Shown here piece after piece: positions 1-6,070 of a stretch of 6,921 nucleotides of DNA. This DNA comes from Oscillospiraceae bacterium (lineage in GTDB: Bacteria; Bacillota_A; Clostridia; Oscillospirales; WRJC01), in the NCBI GenBank assembly GCA_009785015.1, contig WQXD01000196.1:1-6921 (forward strand). The letters run 5' to 3'. Under the pieces are notes generated by a model. It saw only the letters and a program-made list of their open reading frames with translations. It ran no database searches and was not told the origin of the DNA. The position numbers and the translations under genes are program-made. Within the stretch, counting starts at the first letter, position 1, and every line of letters starts with the position of its first letter.

Positions 1-1
1 T

Positions 2-166
2 ATAATACATAATTATTATTTGTCAAGCGGCGTATTATGCGTACCGGGCGAATGTAACGGAATTAGTGCGGTCGCGGATAAACCCGGCGATATTCTAAGC
101 CAGCCGCGCAGGTTAGAACAGGCAAGAATATTGGGCAAAAACATTATTAGCTATGCCACACAATAA
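2..166 (+). CDS. C-terminal end of a probable flavodoxin / NADPH-dependent FMN reductase family protein (partial)
   Basis: The frame is open from the left edge to a TAA at 164-166, giving 54 residues; the start lies outside the window. The visible part has a hydrophobic strand with a small turn (GVLCVPG), then PGDIL, then a basic helix LEQARILGKNI. This order, a strand, a 'GDI' loop and a final helix with an A-x-x-L-G-K motif, is how many clostridial flavodoxin-fold oxidoreductases and iron-sulfur flavoproteins end. Those proteins bind FMN and pass electrons from NAD(P)H in the cytoplasm. The FMN-binding part is not in the window, so the family call rests on a short tail and is tentative. The next coding remnant begins in the same frame right after the stop, which suggests that a rearrangement brought the two pieces together. 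Confidence 0.45.
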   Translation: MIHNYYLSSGVLCVPGECNGISAVADKPGDILSQPRRLEQARILGKNIISYATQ

Positions 167-556
167 ACTGATGTGGGCTTGCTCCGCTGTATGAGCGAAT
201 TGTCACCGTCCGCAATATTGGACGGCATAAAGATATTTGAAGAATTTAAAGGCGCGTTGACCGAGCAATTCGTGTTATCCGAACTCACGGGAAAAGACTT
301 TATCCGAAATATCTATTATTGGACTTCGGAAGCGACGGCAGAGGTTGATTTTGTTTTTGCCGACGACAAGCGTGTTTATCCCGTCGAAGTCAAGGCGGGA
401 GAAAATTTACAAGCGAGAAGCCTGAAAGTTTACCGGGAGCGGTACAGCCCCGAACTATCAATCCGCGCGTCGTTATCCAATTCCAATTTACGCCTTGACA
501 GCGGACTGCTCAACGTGCCGCTGTACGCCCTGTTTAATCTTAACAAATATATTTGA
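167..556 (+). pseudogene. Truncated DUF4143 ATPase: C-terminal PD-(D/E)XK-like domain only
   Basis: About 129 codons match the C-terminal half of the AAA_14/DUF4143 ATPases, which are normally around 400 residues. In intact members an N-terminal AAA ATPase comes first, then a stretch around 'DVGLL..MSELSP', then a DUF4143 domain with a nuclease-like PD-(D/E)XK core. Here the match starts at DVGLL (codon 170) and runs through EEFKGALTEQFV, EVDFVF and YPVEVKAGENLQ to a normal C-terminus. The E, D and ExK residues of the core (TEQ, VDF, VEVK) are present. The whole AAA domain and the first part of DUF4143 are absent, and the TAA of the preceding gene sits directly upstream in the same frame. A GTG at 173 could open the frame, but no Shine-Dalgarno sequence precedes it. 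This is most likely a decayed remnant. The biological role of intact DUF4143 proteins is poorly known. Confidence 0.8.
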
Positions 557-562
557 GGAAAC

Positions 563-567
563 GGAGG
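563..567 (+). promoter_or_regulatory. Ribosome binding site of the P-loop kinase-like gene
   Basis: A perfect GGAGG lies 10 bases before the ATG at 578. It shows that this gene is translated on its own even though it starts only 21 bases after the DUF4143 remnant ends. Confidence 0.75.
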
Positions 568-577
568 ATGTGATTTT

Positions 578-1261
578 ATGAATATAGCCAATAATATCCT
601 GAAACGCAGCTTGCAAAACGTATATTTTTTTGTGGGAACAGGGTGCGGCGGAAAAACAACAATGGGCAGGGAACTGTCAAAGAAATATGGATTCGTCTAT
701 TTCAGCGATAACTGGAATGAACCTAATTGGAAAGAGTGGGAATCCATAATTGATGAAAAATATCAGCCTTATTCACACAATGGAGGAAAAGCATTCAGCA
801 ATGAAGAATATTTTGGACGGTCTGTTGAGGAATTTTTAGCGGATAAAAAAAGTAAAAGCAGCCAAGCCGCCGGTATGGAAAACATAGCATTTTCGATAAT
901 AGAAATAATCAAACTATCACAGAAGAATACTGTTGTTGCGGATATTTGGATAGAAGATTTTGATTTTCTTCTGGAAATCTCCGATTACAACAGAATCGCT
1001 TGTTTGTTGGCTCCGGGCGAATTGATAATCCGCGATTATTACCAACGTGACGACCACATGGACTTTACAAAGGCTATTCAATCGTTGGAAAATCCGGAGC
1101 AAAAGTTTGAGGTGCAAAACGAATTATTCAGAATACACGCGAAAGAAGTGGCTGAAAAAGTTAAAAAACATAATTTGTTTTGCATAATGAGAAATGAAGA
1201 AAGCACGATTGAAACCACCTTAACGCTGTTAGAAAAACATTTCTGCTTGACAAACCACTGA
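578..1261 (+). CDS. P-loop NTPase, small-molecule kinase-like protein of unknown substrate
   Basis: The protein has 227 residues and a clear Walker A motif, GTGCGGKT at residues 20-27, directly after a hydrophobic strand (VYFFVG). This near-N-terminal position and the overall size resemble nucleoside, shikimate or gluconate kinases rather than large ATPases. A second hydrophobic strand, NTVVADIW (117-124), may carry the Walker B acid (D122). The segment APGELIIRDYYQRDDH (145-160), with R152 and R157, resembles the arginine-bearing lid of the kinase fold. The middle (45-95) is rich in tryptophan and acidic residues and may bind the substrate. No signal peptide or membrane segment is seen, so it should be cytoplasmic. 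The gene is visibly richer in A and T than the - strand operon, which hints at a separate origin. The substrate cannot be inferred. A zeta-toxin-like or nucleic-acid-modifying kinase is a less likely alternative. Confidence 0.7.
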   Translation: MNIANNILKRSLQNVYFFVGTGCGGKTTMGRELSKKYGFVYFSDNWNEPNWKEWESIIDEKYQPYSHNGGKAFSNEEYFGRSVEEFLADKKSKSSQAAGMENIAFSIIEIIKLSQKNTVVADIWIEDFDFLLEISDYNRIACLLAPGELIIRDYYQRDDHMDFTKAIQSLENPEQKFEVQNELFRIHAKEVAEKVKKHNLFCIMRNEESTIETTLTLLEKHFCLTNH

Positions 1262-1270
1262 ATCTTTCAA

Positions 1271-1288
1271 AATGATTACAATGATTAC
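1271..1288 (+). repeat. Tandem 9-bp duplication AATGATTAC
   Basis: Two exact adjacent copies of AATGATTAC lie in the spacer between the kinase-like gene and the operator/promoter region. No function is evident. It may be a slippage product or a pair of half-sites for a protein. Confidence 0.6.
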
Positions 1289-1311
1289 AAAATTAACAAA
1301 CCGTTCGGGGT

Positions 1312-1337
1312 AAATATGACAGACAGTTGTCATATTT
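1312..1337. promoter_or_regulatory. Putative operator: perfect 10-bp inverted repeat
   Basis: The left arm AAATATGACA (1312-1321) and right arm TGTCATATTT (1328-1337) are exact reverse complements, separated by six bases (GACAGT). The dyad is centred on the expected -35 area of the promoter whose -10 box is at 1345-1350. A protein bound here would therefore compete with, or contact, RNA polymerase. A transcription terminator is less likely, because the G+C content of the arms is low and the tract after it runs into a good -10 box. Dyads of this size and position are typical of dimeric helix-turn-helix regulators. Which family binds is not known, and no regulator gene is visible in the window. 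Confidence 0.65.
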
Positions 1338-1341
1338 GTTT

Positions 1342-1350
1342 TGGTATAAT
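1342..1350 (+). promoter_or_regulatory. Extended -10 promoter element (TGG-TATAAT)
   Basis: A consensus TATAAT at 1345-1350 is preceded by TGn at 1342-1344, an extended -10 arrangement that can work with a poor -35 box. The best -35 candidate, CAGACA at 1320-1325, leaves a long 19-base spacer and lies inside the inverted repeat. The box sits 25 bases before the ATG at 1376, leaving a short leader that contains the ribosome binding site. Confidence 0.65.
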
Positions 1351-1375
1351 AAAAATAAAAAGTGAGGAAAAAAAC

Positions 1376-1831
1376 ATGTCATCCGCAAAAATCAAAATCA
1401 AAATCGAAGACGTCGGAAACTACTTGGACGCAGAGAAAACCGCCAATATGCTGGAGCTTGTCGAATTTATCCGGGCCAACAAAATCGGAATACAGCACAG
1501 TTCGGGGACTTCGTGGTCGCTGCGATATAAGGGGAAGCAATTCGGATCACTGCACATACACGCCGGCACCTGGCGTTTTGCCCACCGCGGTTTGGAAAAG
1601 TACTACGAAATGGAAGAAGGCGAATTGAAGAAATTTATCTTCGATAACATTTACGCGCGGACTTGCGGGGACTGCCAATGGAATCCGGGCGCGCAAAAGG
1701 CGGGGTATATGAACCCCACCGGATGCGGGTGCTGGCCGCTGCGTATTTTTAATGCGGACGGGGAAGTATTGGAAAATACAAAACGGTTGATTGAGTACAG
1801 GAAAAATTGCTTGGAAGAATCCAATATTTAG
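1376..1831 (+). CDS. Hypothetical protein with clustered cysteines, possible metal-binding
   Basis: The product is a 151-residue soluble protein. The ATG at 1376 is chosen because GTGAGGA at 1362-1368 lies seven bases upstream and the promoter -10 box is at 1345. An in-frame ATG at 1316 falls inside the operator, upstream of the promoter, and cannot be the start of this transcript. The N-terminus is lysine/isoleucine-rich, then a helix (EKTANMLELVEFI), then a beta-rich segment (SWSLRYKGKQFGSLHIHAGTWRF). The C-terminal part has C97-x2-C100 and C117-x-C119, which could bind zinc or another metal, or form a redox site. The next segment, PLRIFNADGE, leads into a final charged helix. The pattern recalls small uncharacterised Firmicutes proteins with a 'YKGK...W' segment and a late cysteine cluster, but I cannot name a family. 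The stop codon abuts the stop of the convergent URO-D-like gene. Confidence 0.8.
   Translation: MSSAKIKIKIEDVGNYLDAEKTANMLELVEFIRANKIGIQHSSGTSWSLRYKGKQFGSLHIHAGTWRFAHRGLEKYYEMEEGELKKFIFDNIYARTCGDCQWNPGAQKAGYMNPTGCGCWPLRIFNADGEVLENTKRLIEYRKNCLEESNI
1388..1405 (+). repeat. Three tandem AAAATC hexamers within the coding sequence
   Basis: Three exact copies of AAAATC encode the alternating lysine/isoleucine run at residues 5-10 of the hypothetical protein. A unit of six bases means that gain or loss of a copy would keep the reading frame. Confidence 0.6.
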
Positions 1832-1840
1832 TTAAATATT
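1823..1840. terminator. AT-only palindrome spanning two abutting stop codons; weak bidirectional terminator candidate
   Basis: AATATTTA (1823-1830) and TAAATATT (1833-1840) form a perfect 8-bp dyad with a two-base centre. GGAA (1813-1816) and TTCC (1847-1850) could pair further out across an unpaired internal loop. The dyad contains the TAG of the + strand gene and the TAA of the - strand gene. A five-T run (1839-1843) overlaps its end. With no G-C pairs in the inner stem it would be a weak hairpin, so termination is only a suggestion, though no other terminator is visible between these convergent genes. Confidence 0.3.
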
Positions 1841-2935
1841 TTTAAATTCCCCAAGAGTGCCGCCGGAGGCGATGCTTGCGAGAAGCTCGCGGTAATATAT
1901 GTAGTTGGCAAGCGGCACGTCGTGGGGGATCGCATGGTCAACATGGGGGATATAACCGCCTCTCTCTATGCGCCGCGGTATTTTTTCGACCTCCTCGTAC
2001 ACGGCTCTCCTGTCTTTCGCCAGCTCGCGCTTGTCCACTCCGCCGTACAATCCGAACCGGGGATATTCCCTTTGAATCATGTCGAGATCGTTTTCGGCTG
2101 CTATTTCCACCGGGCTCATGGAGTCTACCCCCGCATCTATCCATTCGGGAATCAGACCGCCGGGGAATCCGTCGCAGTCCACCATGACAAATTTTACGCC
2201 GTTGGACTTCAAAAACGATACGAGCCTCTCATAGTGGGGGTACATGAATTCCCTGAACATCGCGGGGGATATCATGGGGGCGTGCTTATACGCCATGTCT
2301 TCTTTCAGCTCCACGGTATCGACCGACAGCCTGTCTATTTTCCCTTTCAGCGTTTCTATACAGAAATCGGTGACAAAGGCGAACATCTCTTTCACCAACC
2401 CGGGATTGTCATAGAACATGATGCAGAGGTTTTCAAAGCCCACCCAGTCGCGTACCGTCCAGAACAGGAAAGGAATCGCCAAGTGTGTATTCACTTTGGT
2501 ATTTTTCAGGTTGTCGCTGACATTTTCGAAGTCGGCGGGCATTCTGCCCGGGTCGGCGGGGTTGTATCGTTTTTGCATTTCCTCAAAACTTTTTTTGTCG
2601 CTGACGGGAAAACTCAGCCACGACCGCGTGACAAAACCTTCGTTCGCGGTCGTGACGAAATCCTTGCGCACCGCGCCCAGCTCGTCCTGCCATATCTTGT
2701 ATTCGCCGTTTATTTCAATAATCTTATGTTCGAACATGGGGCGCATAAACATATTGACCGGGACTCCGTGGCAATAAGGGTCCCACGAAAAGTAGGCGCC
2801 GGGGTCGGTTCCCTCCGGATAGCCCTGCGCCGTCCATGCTTTCATCGTCGCTCCGCGTATGGGCCACTCAACCAGCGGTATGCGGTCCACGGGCTTAAAA
2901 CTCATGATATTGTTGTGACGTTCTCTGTGCGTCAT
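1832..2935 (-). CDS. Uroporphyrinogen decarboxylase (URO-D) fold family protein, possible methyltransferase
   Basis: The protein has 367 residues. It starts MTHRERHNNI and continues with KPVDRIPLVEW, the usual opening of URO-D-like proteins. Later landmarks fit the family's barrel: ISPAMFREFMYPHYERL (222-238), a strand with MVDCDG (251-256), GLYGGVDKREL (295-304) and a final YIPHVDHAIPHDV (328-340). The superfamily includes HemE, which makes coproporphyrinogen, and the MtaA/CmuA-type corrinoid methyltransferases, which use zinc. This protein lacks an obvious HemE N-terminus and is not near heme genes. C254, H331 and H334 are candidate metal ligands, so methyl transfer is possible but unproven. 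The ATG at 2933-2935 is preferred over an upstream in-frame start at 2992 because GGAGGAG lies five bases before it and it overlaps the TGA of the preceding gene. It is the last gene of the - strand operon. Confidence 0.85.
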   Translation of the reverse strand: MTHRERHNNIMSFKPVDRIPLVEWPIRGATMKAWTAQGYPEGTDPGAYFSWDPYCHGVPVNMFMRPMFEHKIIEINGEYKIWQDELGAVRKDFVTTANEGFVTRSWLSFPVSDKKSFEEMQKRYNPADPGRMPADFENVSDNLKNTKVNTHLAIPFLFWTVRDWVGFENLCIMFYDNPGLVKEMFAFVTDFCIETLKGKIDRLSVDTVELKEDMAYKHAPMISPAMFREFMYPHYERLVSFLKSNGVKFVMVDCDGFPGGLIPEWIDAGVDSMSPVEIAAENDLDMIQREYPRFGLYGGVDKRELAKDRRAVYEEVEKIPRRIERGGYIPHVDHAIPHDVPLANYIYYRELLASIASGGTLGEFKNI

Positions 2936-2947
2936 TTTTTCTCCTCC
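2932..2947 (-). promoter_or_regulatory. ATGA overlap with strong ribosome binding site (translational coupling)
   Basis: The stop of the alpha/beta hydrolase gene (TGA, 2932-2934) and the start of the URO-D-like gene (ATG, 2933-2935) share two bases. GGAGGAG (complement of 2941-2947) sits five bases before the start. The arrangement points to coupled translation of the two proteins and fixes the start of the downstream one. Confidence 0.8.
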
Positions 2948-4005
2948 AACAAATGCCCGACGATCCACGGGATAGAGTAGACGCCGTTCCATTTGTGCGG
3001 ACCCTCGAAAATATCGTGATAGATATTTTCGGGCGCGCCCAATAAATCGTACGCGCCGCGCACCTGCTCCACATACGGTATTACATTGCCGAGATTGCTT
3101 TCGCCGTTTAGGACGTCAAGCGTTCCGGTTTCGATCAACAGCGGGCGCGGCGCGATCAGCGCGCCCACATCGCCCACATCGCAGTATTCCCACATATGCG
3201 GTATGTAGTTGCAGGCGCAGTTCATCATATCCTGGATCGATTCGCCGAATCCGTAAAAATAGCCGCTTATAACCGCGCATTTTACGCGTTCGTCGAGCGC
3301 AGTCAGCCACAATGTCTGCAATCCGCCGCCGGACAGCCCGATACACCCGATTTTATCTTTTTGAACGTCGCTTCGCGACTGCGCGTAATCTATCAGGCGC
3401 ATCAAATCCCAAGTCCACATACCCGCGACATTTGTGCCTACGCCCATCGCCATAGTATTGAGATACGCGCAGGAACTGGCGAGTTTCTGGTCGGGAGTGT
3501 CGGCTTGGTTGTATTTTTCGCGGCGCTCGCCGAACCCGCGCGCATCGGGGCAAAACGTCACAAATCCGGCTTTTGCCGCCGCTTCGCCGTAGCCGTAGTC
3601 GAGGGCCTTTATATTTCCCTCGAGTTCCGGGAAGGCAGGATTATTGGCCACTGCGTCTTTTCCGAAACTGCCGTGTCCGTGCGGGGCGAGTATTGCCGGA
3701 CGCTTCTCATCCGTTTTCAAACCGTCCGGAATCAGAACGTAAAACGGCATTGTGACGTCCGGTTCGGTGTCAATAGTCATTTTTACCCGCGTATAGCCGT
3801 CTTTTCTGACCGTTTCAATTGTTTGCGGGTTGAGCGGGGCGGGCTGCATTACGCAAAGTCCAAGCAGTTCCCTGATTTTCGCGCGGGAGTCCTCTTTCCA
3901 TTGCTGATATTCGTGTACACTGCCCGTTTTCAAGGCCAATTTGCGGGAATTATCCTTCATTATTTTGAGGAGATGTTCCCTTGATGTGTAAAATTTCTGG
4001 CTCAT
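2932..4005 (-). CDS. Alpha/beta hydrolase, acetyl-esterase / dienelactone-hydrolase type
   Basis: This 357-residue protein has the serine hydrolase landmarks in order: an oxyanion-loop-like APHGHG (107-112), PDARGFGERR (153-162), the nucleophile elbow GLSGG (223-227, Ser225), a late acid in ETGTLD (Asp297) and EGPHKW with His337. The size and the N-terminal cap resemble the large bacterial esterase group related to acetyl xylan esterases (Abhydrolase_7/AXE1-like), which remove acyl groups from sugars or other small esters. No signal peptide is seen, so it probably acts in the cytoplasm on an imported substrate. The start at 4005 is chosen because GAAAGGG (complement of 4014-4020) lies eight bases upstream. 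A start at 4059 would overlap the previous gene and lacks this spacing. It is 34 bases downstream of the solute-binding-protein gene and overlaps the URO-D-like gene. Confidence 0.85.
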   Translation of the reverse strand: MSQKFYTSREHLLKIMKDNSRKLALKTGSVHEYQQWKEDSRAKIRELLGLCVMQPAPLNPQTIETVRKDGYTRVKMTIDTEPDVTMPFYVLIPDGLKTDEKRPAILAPHGHGSFGKDAVANNPAFPELEGNIKALDYGYGEAAAKAGFVTFCPDARGFGERREKYNQADTPDQKLASSCAYLNTMAMGVGTNVAGMWTWDLMRLIDYAQSRSDVQKDKIGCIGLSGGGLQTLWLTALDERVKCAVISGYFYGFGESIQDMMNCACNYIPHMWEYCDVGDVGALIAPRPLLIETGTLDVLNGESNLGNVIPYVEQVRGAYDLLGAPENIYHDIFEGPHKWNGVYSIPWIVGHLLEEKK

Positions 4006-4039
4006 ATAATTTTCCCTTTCATTAAAATTACTTGGTTTT

Positions 4040-5548
4040 TTAGTTTCCCTGAAATTCATCGACGAGCTTTTGAATGGCCGTGTTTATTTTGCCTTCGTTT
4101 TTCTCGCAGGCGGAAATAAACGTATTACTTCCTTTGGTCAGCATGCTGATGTACTCTCCGTTTATAAATCCGAAATTGTAGAGGTCCGATACATCGATAA
4201 ATTTGTTGCTGAAGATGATATCCAGCATTTCCTCGGTGTCCTCGTCGCGTATGAGTTTGTGGACAATAGTCGTTTGGTAATATGCGGGCATCACATATTT
4301 CTGTGAATAATATCCCATTGCCTGAAGTATATTCCCCGTTCTTTCCGTATCCGTGCAGGTAATGGGGATAGTCGTATATGTTATCCACCAGTTTTGTATT
4401 TCCGTTCCGTATTTTTCCTGATTTTCGTCGTACTTCGGAAAAGGGAGTATGGAAAAATCCGCTTCCATGCTGTTCAGTTCAAAAGCGGCAAGCAGCTGAA
4501 GTATAAGAAACATATTTTCGTTGTTGCGGAATTTCGGCATCATATATTCAAAATATACGTTATTGTATCCCCCGCCGATTAAGTCTACGTTTACAGTTAC
4601 GTTTTTATCGGTGAAAAGCGGCAGGACTTTGTCTATTATAGATGCGATTCTCTCATTGTCAGGGGCAAATTCATATATATCGTCCGCGTCTTTTTTAAAG
4701 AGCAGTTCTCCCGCGCTCGTTATGGAATATTTTAAAACGCCGTTGCTGATGTTGAGTCCGAACTGGTCGCTTTTATCCATAATACCGTCGCTGTTCAGGT
4801 CTTTCGTCGTTTTTTTGGCGATTTCGGATAATTTGTCCCATGTCCACTTTCCGTCCCTGACGAGCTGATACAAATTCTCCACTCCGTATTCCTTCGCGAG
4901 CTGGTTATTGGCGTACACGACATATGCCGAAGCGTTGGCATAAAAATTCATGTCGCCGATGACGGCTTGCAATTTGCCGCCAAAACTCAGGGTTTTCACG
5001 GAATTTTGGTCCCACCAGCTTTTTGACAAGTCAAGTGACGGCAGCGAAAGCAAATCGACGGTCATATTCCGGGGGAATACCTGCGGACCGGCAAACCCGG
5101 CAATAAACGCCGCGTCAAACAAATCGTCCTGCGCCTGAACCGCTTTTGTAAATTTTCCTCCAAAATCCGTGTCGGGATATATGACGGGATAAATATCGAT
5201 TTCGATATTATACAACGCTTCTATTTCTCTGTTTCTTTTATAAACAGAATCATTTATCGGATCGGCATTTTCCGTTTCCGCAGCAATTTCGGAATAGTGC
5301 ATAATTCTCCATATGTCCGAGGAAGTCGCGCCCCATCCGAGTATTCTGAATTTATATCCCCCGTAATCCGCTCCGTCGGCAGGGGTGAATTCAAGCTGCG
5401 CGGTCTGTTCTTCGGGCAGCGGCTGATTTGGGTCAACCGGCTGCGTTACGTTGTTATAATCATCGTTTCCGGGATTTTGACACGAAAGTAAAGCGAGCAG
5501 AGATAAAAGCAAAATTATCGACGCGGCGCGTTTCATTTTTAATTTCAT
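4040..5548 (-). CDS. Extracellular solute-binding lipoprotein of an ABC transporter
   Basis: The product has 502 residues. A basic N-terminus (MKLKMKR), a hydrophobic run and the lipobox LLSC (Cys23) predict a lipoprotein anchored outside the membrane. A low-complexity linker rich in N, D, P and Q follows, then a two-lobed binding-protein body. Typical elements include NREIEALYNIEI (early lobe), GKWTWDKLSEIAKK (233-246) and DLNSDGIMDKSDQFG (250-264), an acidic calcium-loop-like motif often seen in sugar-binding proteins of Clostridia. Such proteins capture a solute and hand it to membrane permeases. None is encoded in the window, so the partner permease lies elsewhere or is shared. The start at 5548 follows AAGGAAGGG (complement of 5555-5563) by six bases. 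An upstream in-frame ATG at 5569 would put a Phe-rich extension before the signal peptide and lacks this site. Confidence 0.88.
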   Translation of the reverse strand: MKLKMKRAASIILLLSLLALLSCQNPGNDDYNNVTQPVDPNQPLPEEQTAQLEFTPADGADYGGYKFRILGWGATSSDIWRIMHYSEIAAETENADPINDSVYKRNREIEALYNIEIDIYPVIYPDTDFGGKFTKAVQAQDDLFDAAFIAGFAGPQVFPRNMTVDLLSLPSLDLSKSWWDQNSVKTLSFGGKLQAVIGDMNFYANASAYVVYANNQLAKEYGVENLYQLVRDGKWTWDKLSEIAKKTTKDLNSDGIMDKSDQFGLNISNGVLKYSITSAGELLFKKDADDIYEFAPDNERIASIIDKVLPLFTDKNVTVNVDLIGGGYNNVYFEYMMPKFRNNENMFLILQLLAAFELNSMEADFSILPFPKYDENQEKYGTEIQNWWITYTTIPITCTDTERTGNILQAMGYYSQKYVMPAYYQTTIVHKLIRDEDTEEMLDIIFSNKFIDVSDLYNFGFINGEYISMLTKGSNTFISACEKNEGKINTAIQKLVDEFQGN

Positions 5549-5576
5549 AAAAAACCCTTCCTTTTTCAATTTATCG

Positions 5577-6053
5577 TTATTGTTGCTCGTTTAACTGACC
5601 CATGCCCAATACTTCCTCGTGAATCTTGTTCGCGCCCGCTTCCCATCCCATTTGGTGCAAAGCCGGATATATGCGCTCCATATCGTCTAAACTCAATTTG
5701 TCTATCAACTCCGAACTCGGTATGCCTGTCCGCCACTGATAGTATGAGTACATCATGCCTATCCACATCAGGTCGCCGCGTTTTTCGCCTCTCTTGTAGT
5801 CCGCAGGTATGAACTCCCCGTGTGATATGTCGCTGTCGTTCAATTCACATAAAAAGTAATTTAATATGGAATTATACGACATATAGGCATATTTGAAATT
5901 ACCCTTGTCCAAATAGCTCCGTATATTGCTTTTCATAAATTCATTGACAAACCATTCCTCGTCCACACCCGGCAGTTTGTCCCGTATGCAGTAAAACAAA
6001 TCGCCCTGTAAATCTCTGATTTCGGGACATAAGTATTTATCGTATGCTATCAT
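5577..6053 (-). CDS. Small protein paired with DUF3990, antitoxin-like partner (unnamed family)
   Basis: This 158-residue soluble protein is acidic and rich in aromatic residues. It begins 17 bases after the DUF3990 gene and is preceded by GGGGTGAT (complement of 6059-6066) at five bases, so the two are probably made together. The most recognisable stretch is at residues 97-117: W97, IGMMYSYYQW, then GIPSSELI, followed by a helix ending in YPALHQMGWE. From memory, small proteins with a 'YQW...IPS...YP-LH' pattern recur beside DUF3990 genes in Firmicutes; I could not check this. No DNA-binding motif is evident. An antitoxin or immunity role is inferred from pairing only. A structural partner or accessory protein is also possible. 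The gap to the solute-binding-protein gene is 28 bases. Confidence 0.75.
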   Translation of the reverse strand: MIAYDKYLCPEIRDLQGDLFYCIRDKLPGVDEEWFVNEFMKSNIRSYLDKGNFKYAYMSYNSILNYFLCELNDSDISHGEFIPADYKRGEKRGDLMWIGMMYSYYQWRTGIPSSELIDKLSLDDMERIYPALHQMGWEAGANKIHEEVLGMGQLNEQQ

Positions 6054-6070
6054 TTATCATCACCCCGACA

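Noticed and set aside
1262..1311. A rho-independent terminator after the kinase-like gene
   Set aside because: No G+C-rich stem followed by a T run is present in this stretch.
1327..1332. TTGTCA as the -35 box for the TATAAT at 1345
   Set aside because: The spacer would be only 12 bases, too short for sigma-A type promoters; the extended -10 explains activity better.
1271..1337. CRISPR-like or iteron array suggested by the short repeats in the spacer
   Set aside because: There is only one 9-bp tandem pair and one dyad, with no regular spacers and no replication or Cas genes nearby.
1316..1375. A longer start for the cysteine-bearing protein at ATG 1316
   Set aside because: That ATG lies inside the inverted repeat and upstream of the -10 box, with no ribosome binding site; 1376 has both in the right place.
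1922..2980. A 352-codon open frame on the + strand opposite the URO-D-like gene
   Set aside because: It is antisense to a well-supported gene, shows no recognisable motif, and its length is explained by the codon bias of the real gene.
3196..3984. A 262-codon open frame on the + strand opposite the alpha/beta hydrolase gene
   Set aside because: It mirrors a gene with a full catalytic triad, has no start signal and is rich in residues typical of shadow frames (Arg, His, Cys).
4006..4059. A longer start for the alpha/beta hydrolase at 4059
   Set aside because: It would overlap the preceding gene and has no suitable ribosome binding site, whereas the start at 4005 has GAAAGGG at the normal distance.
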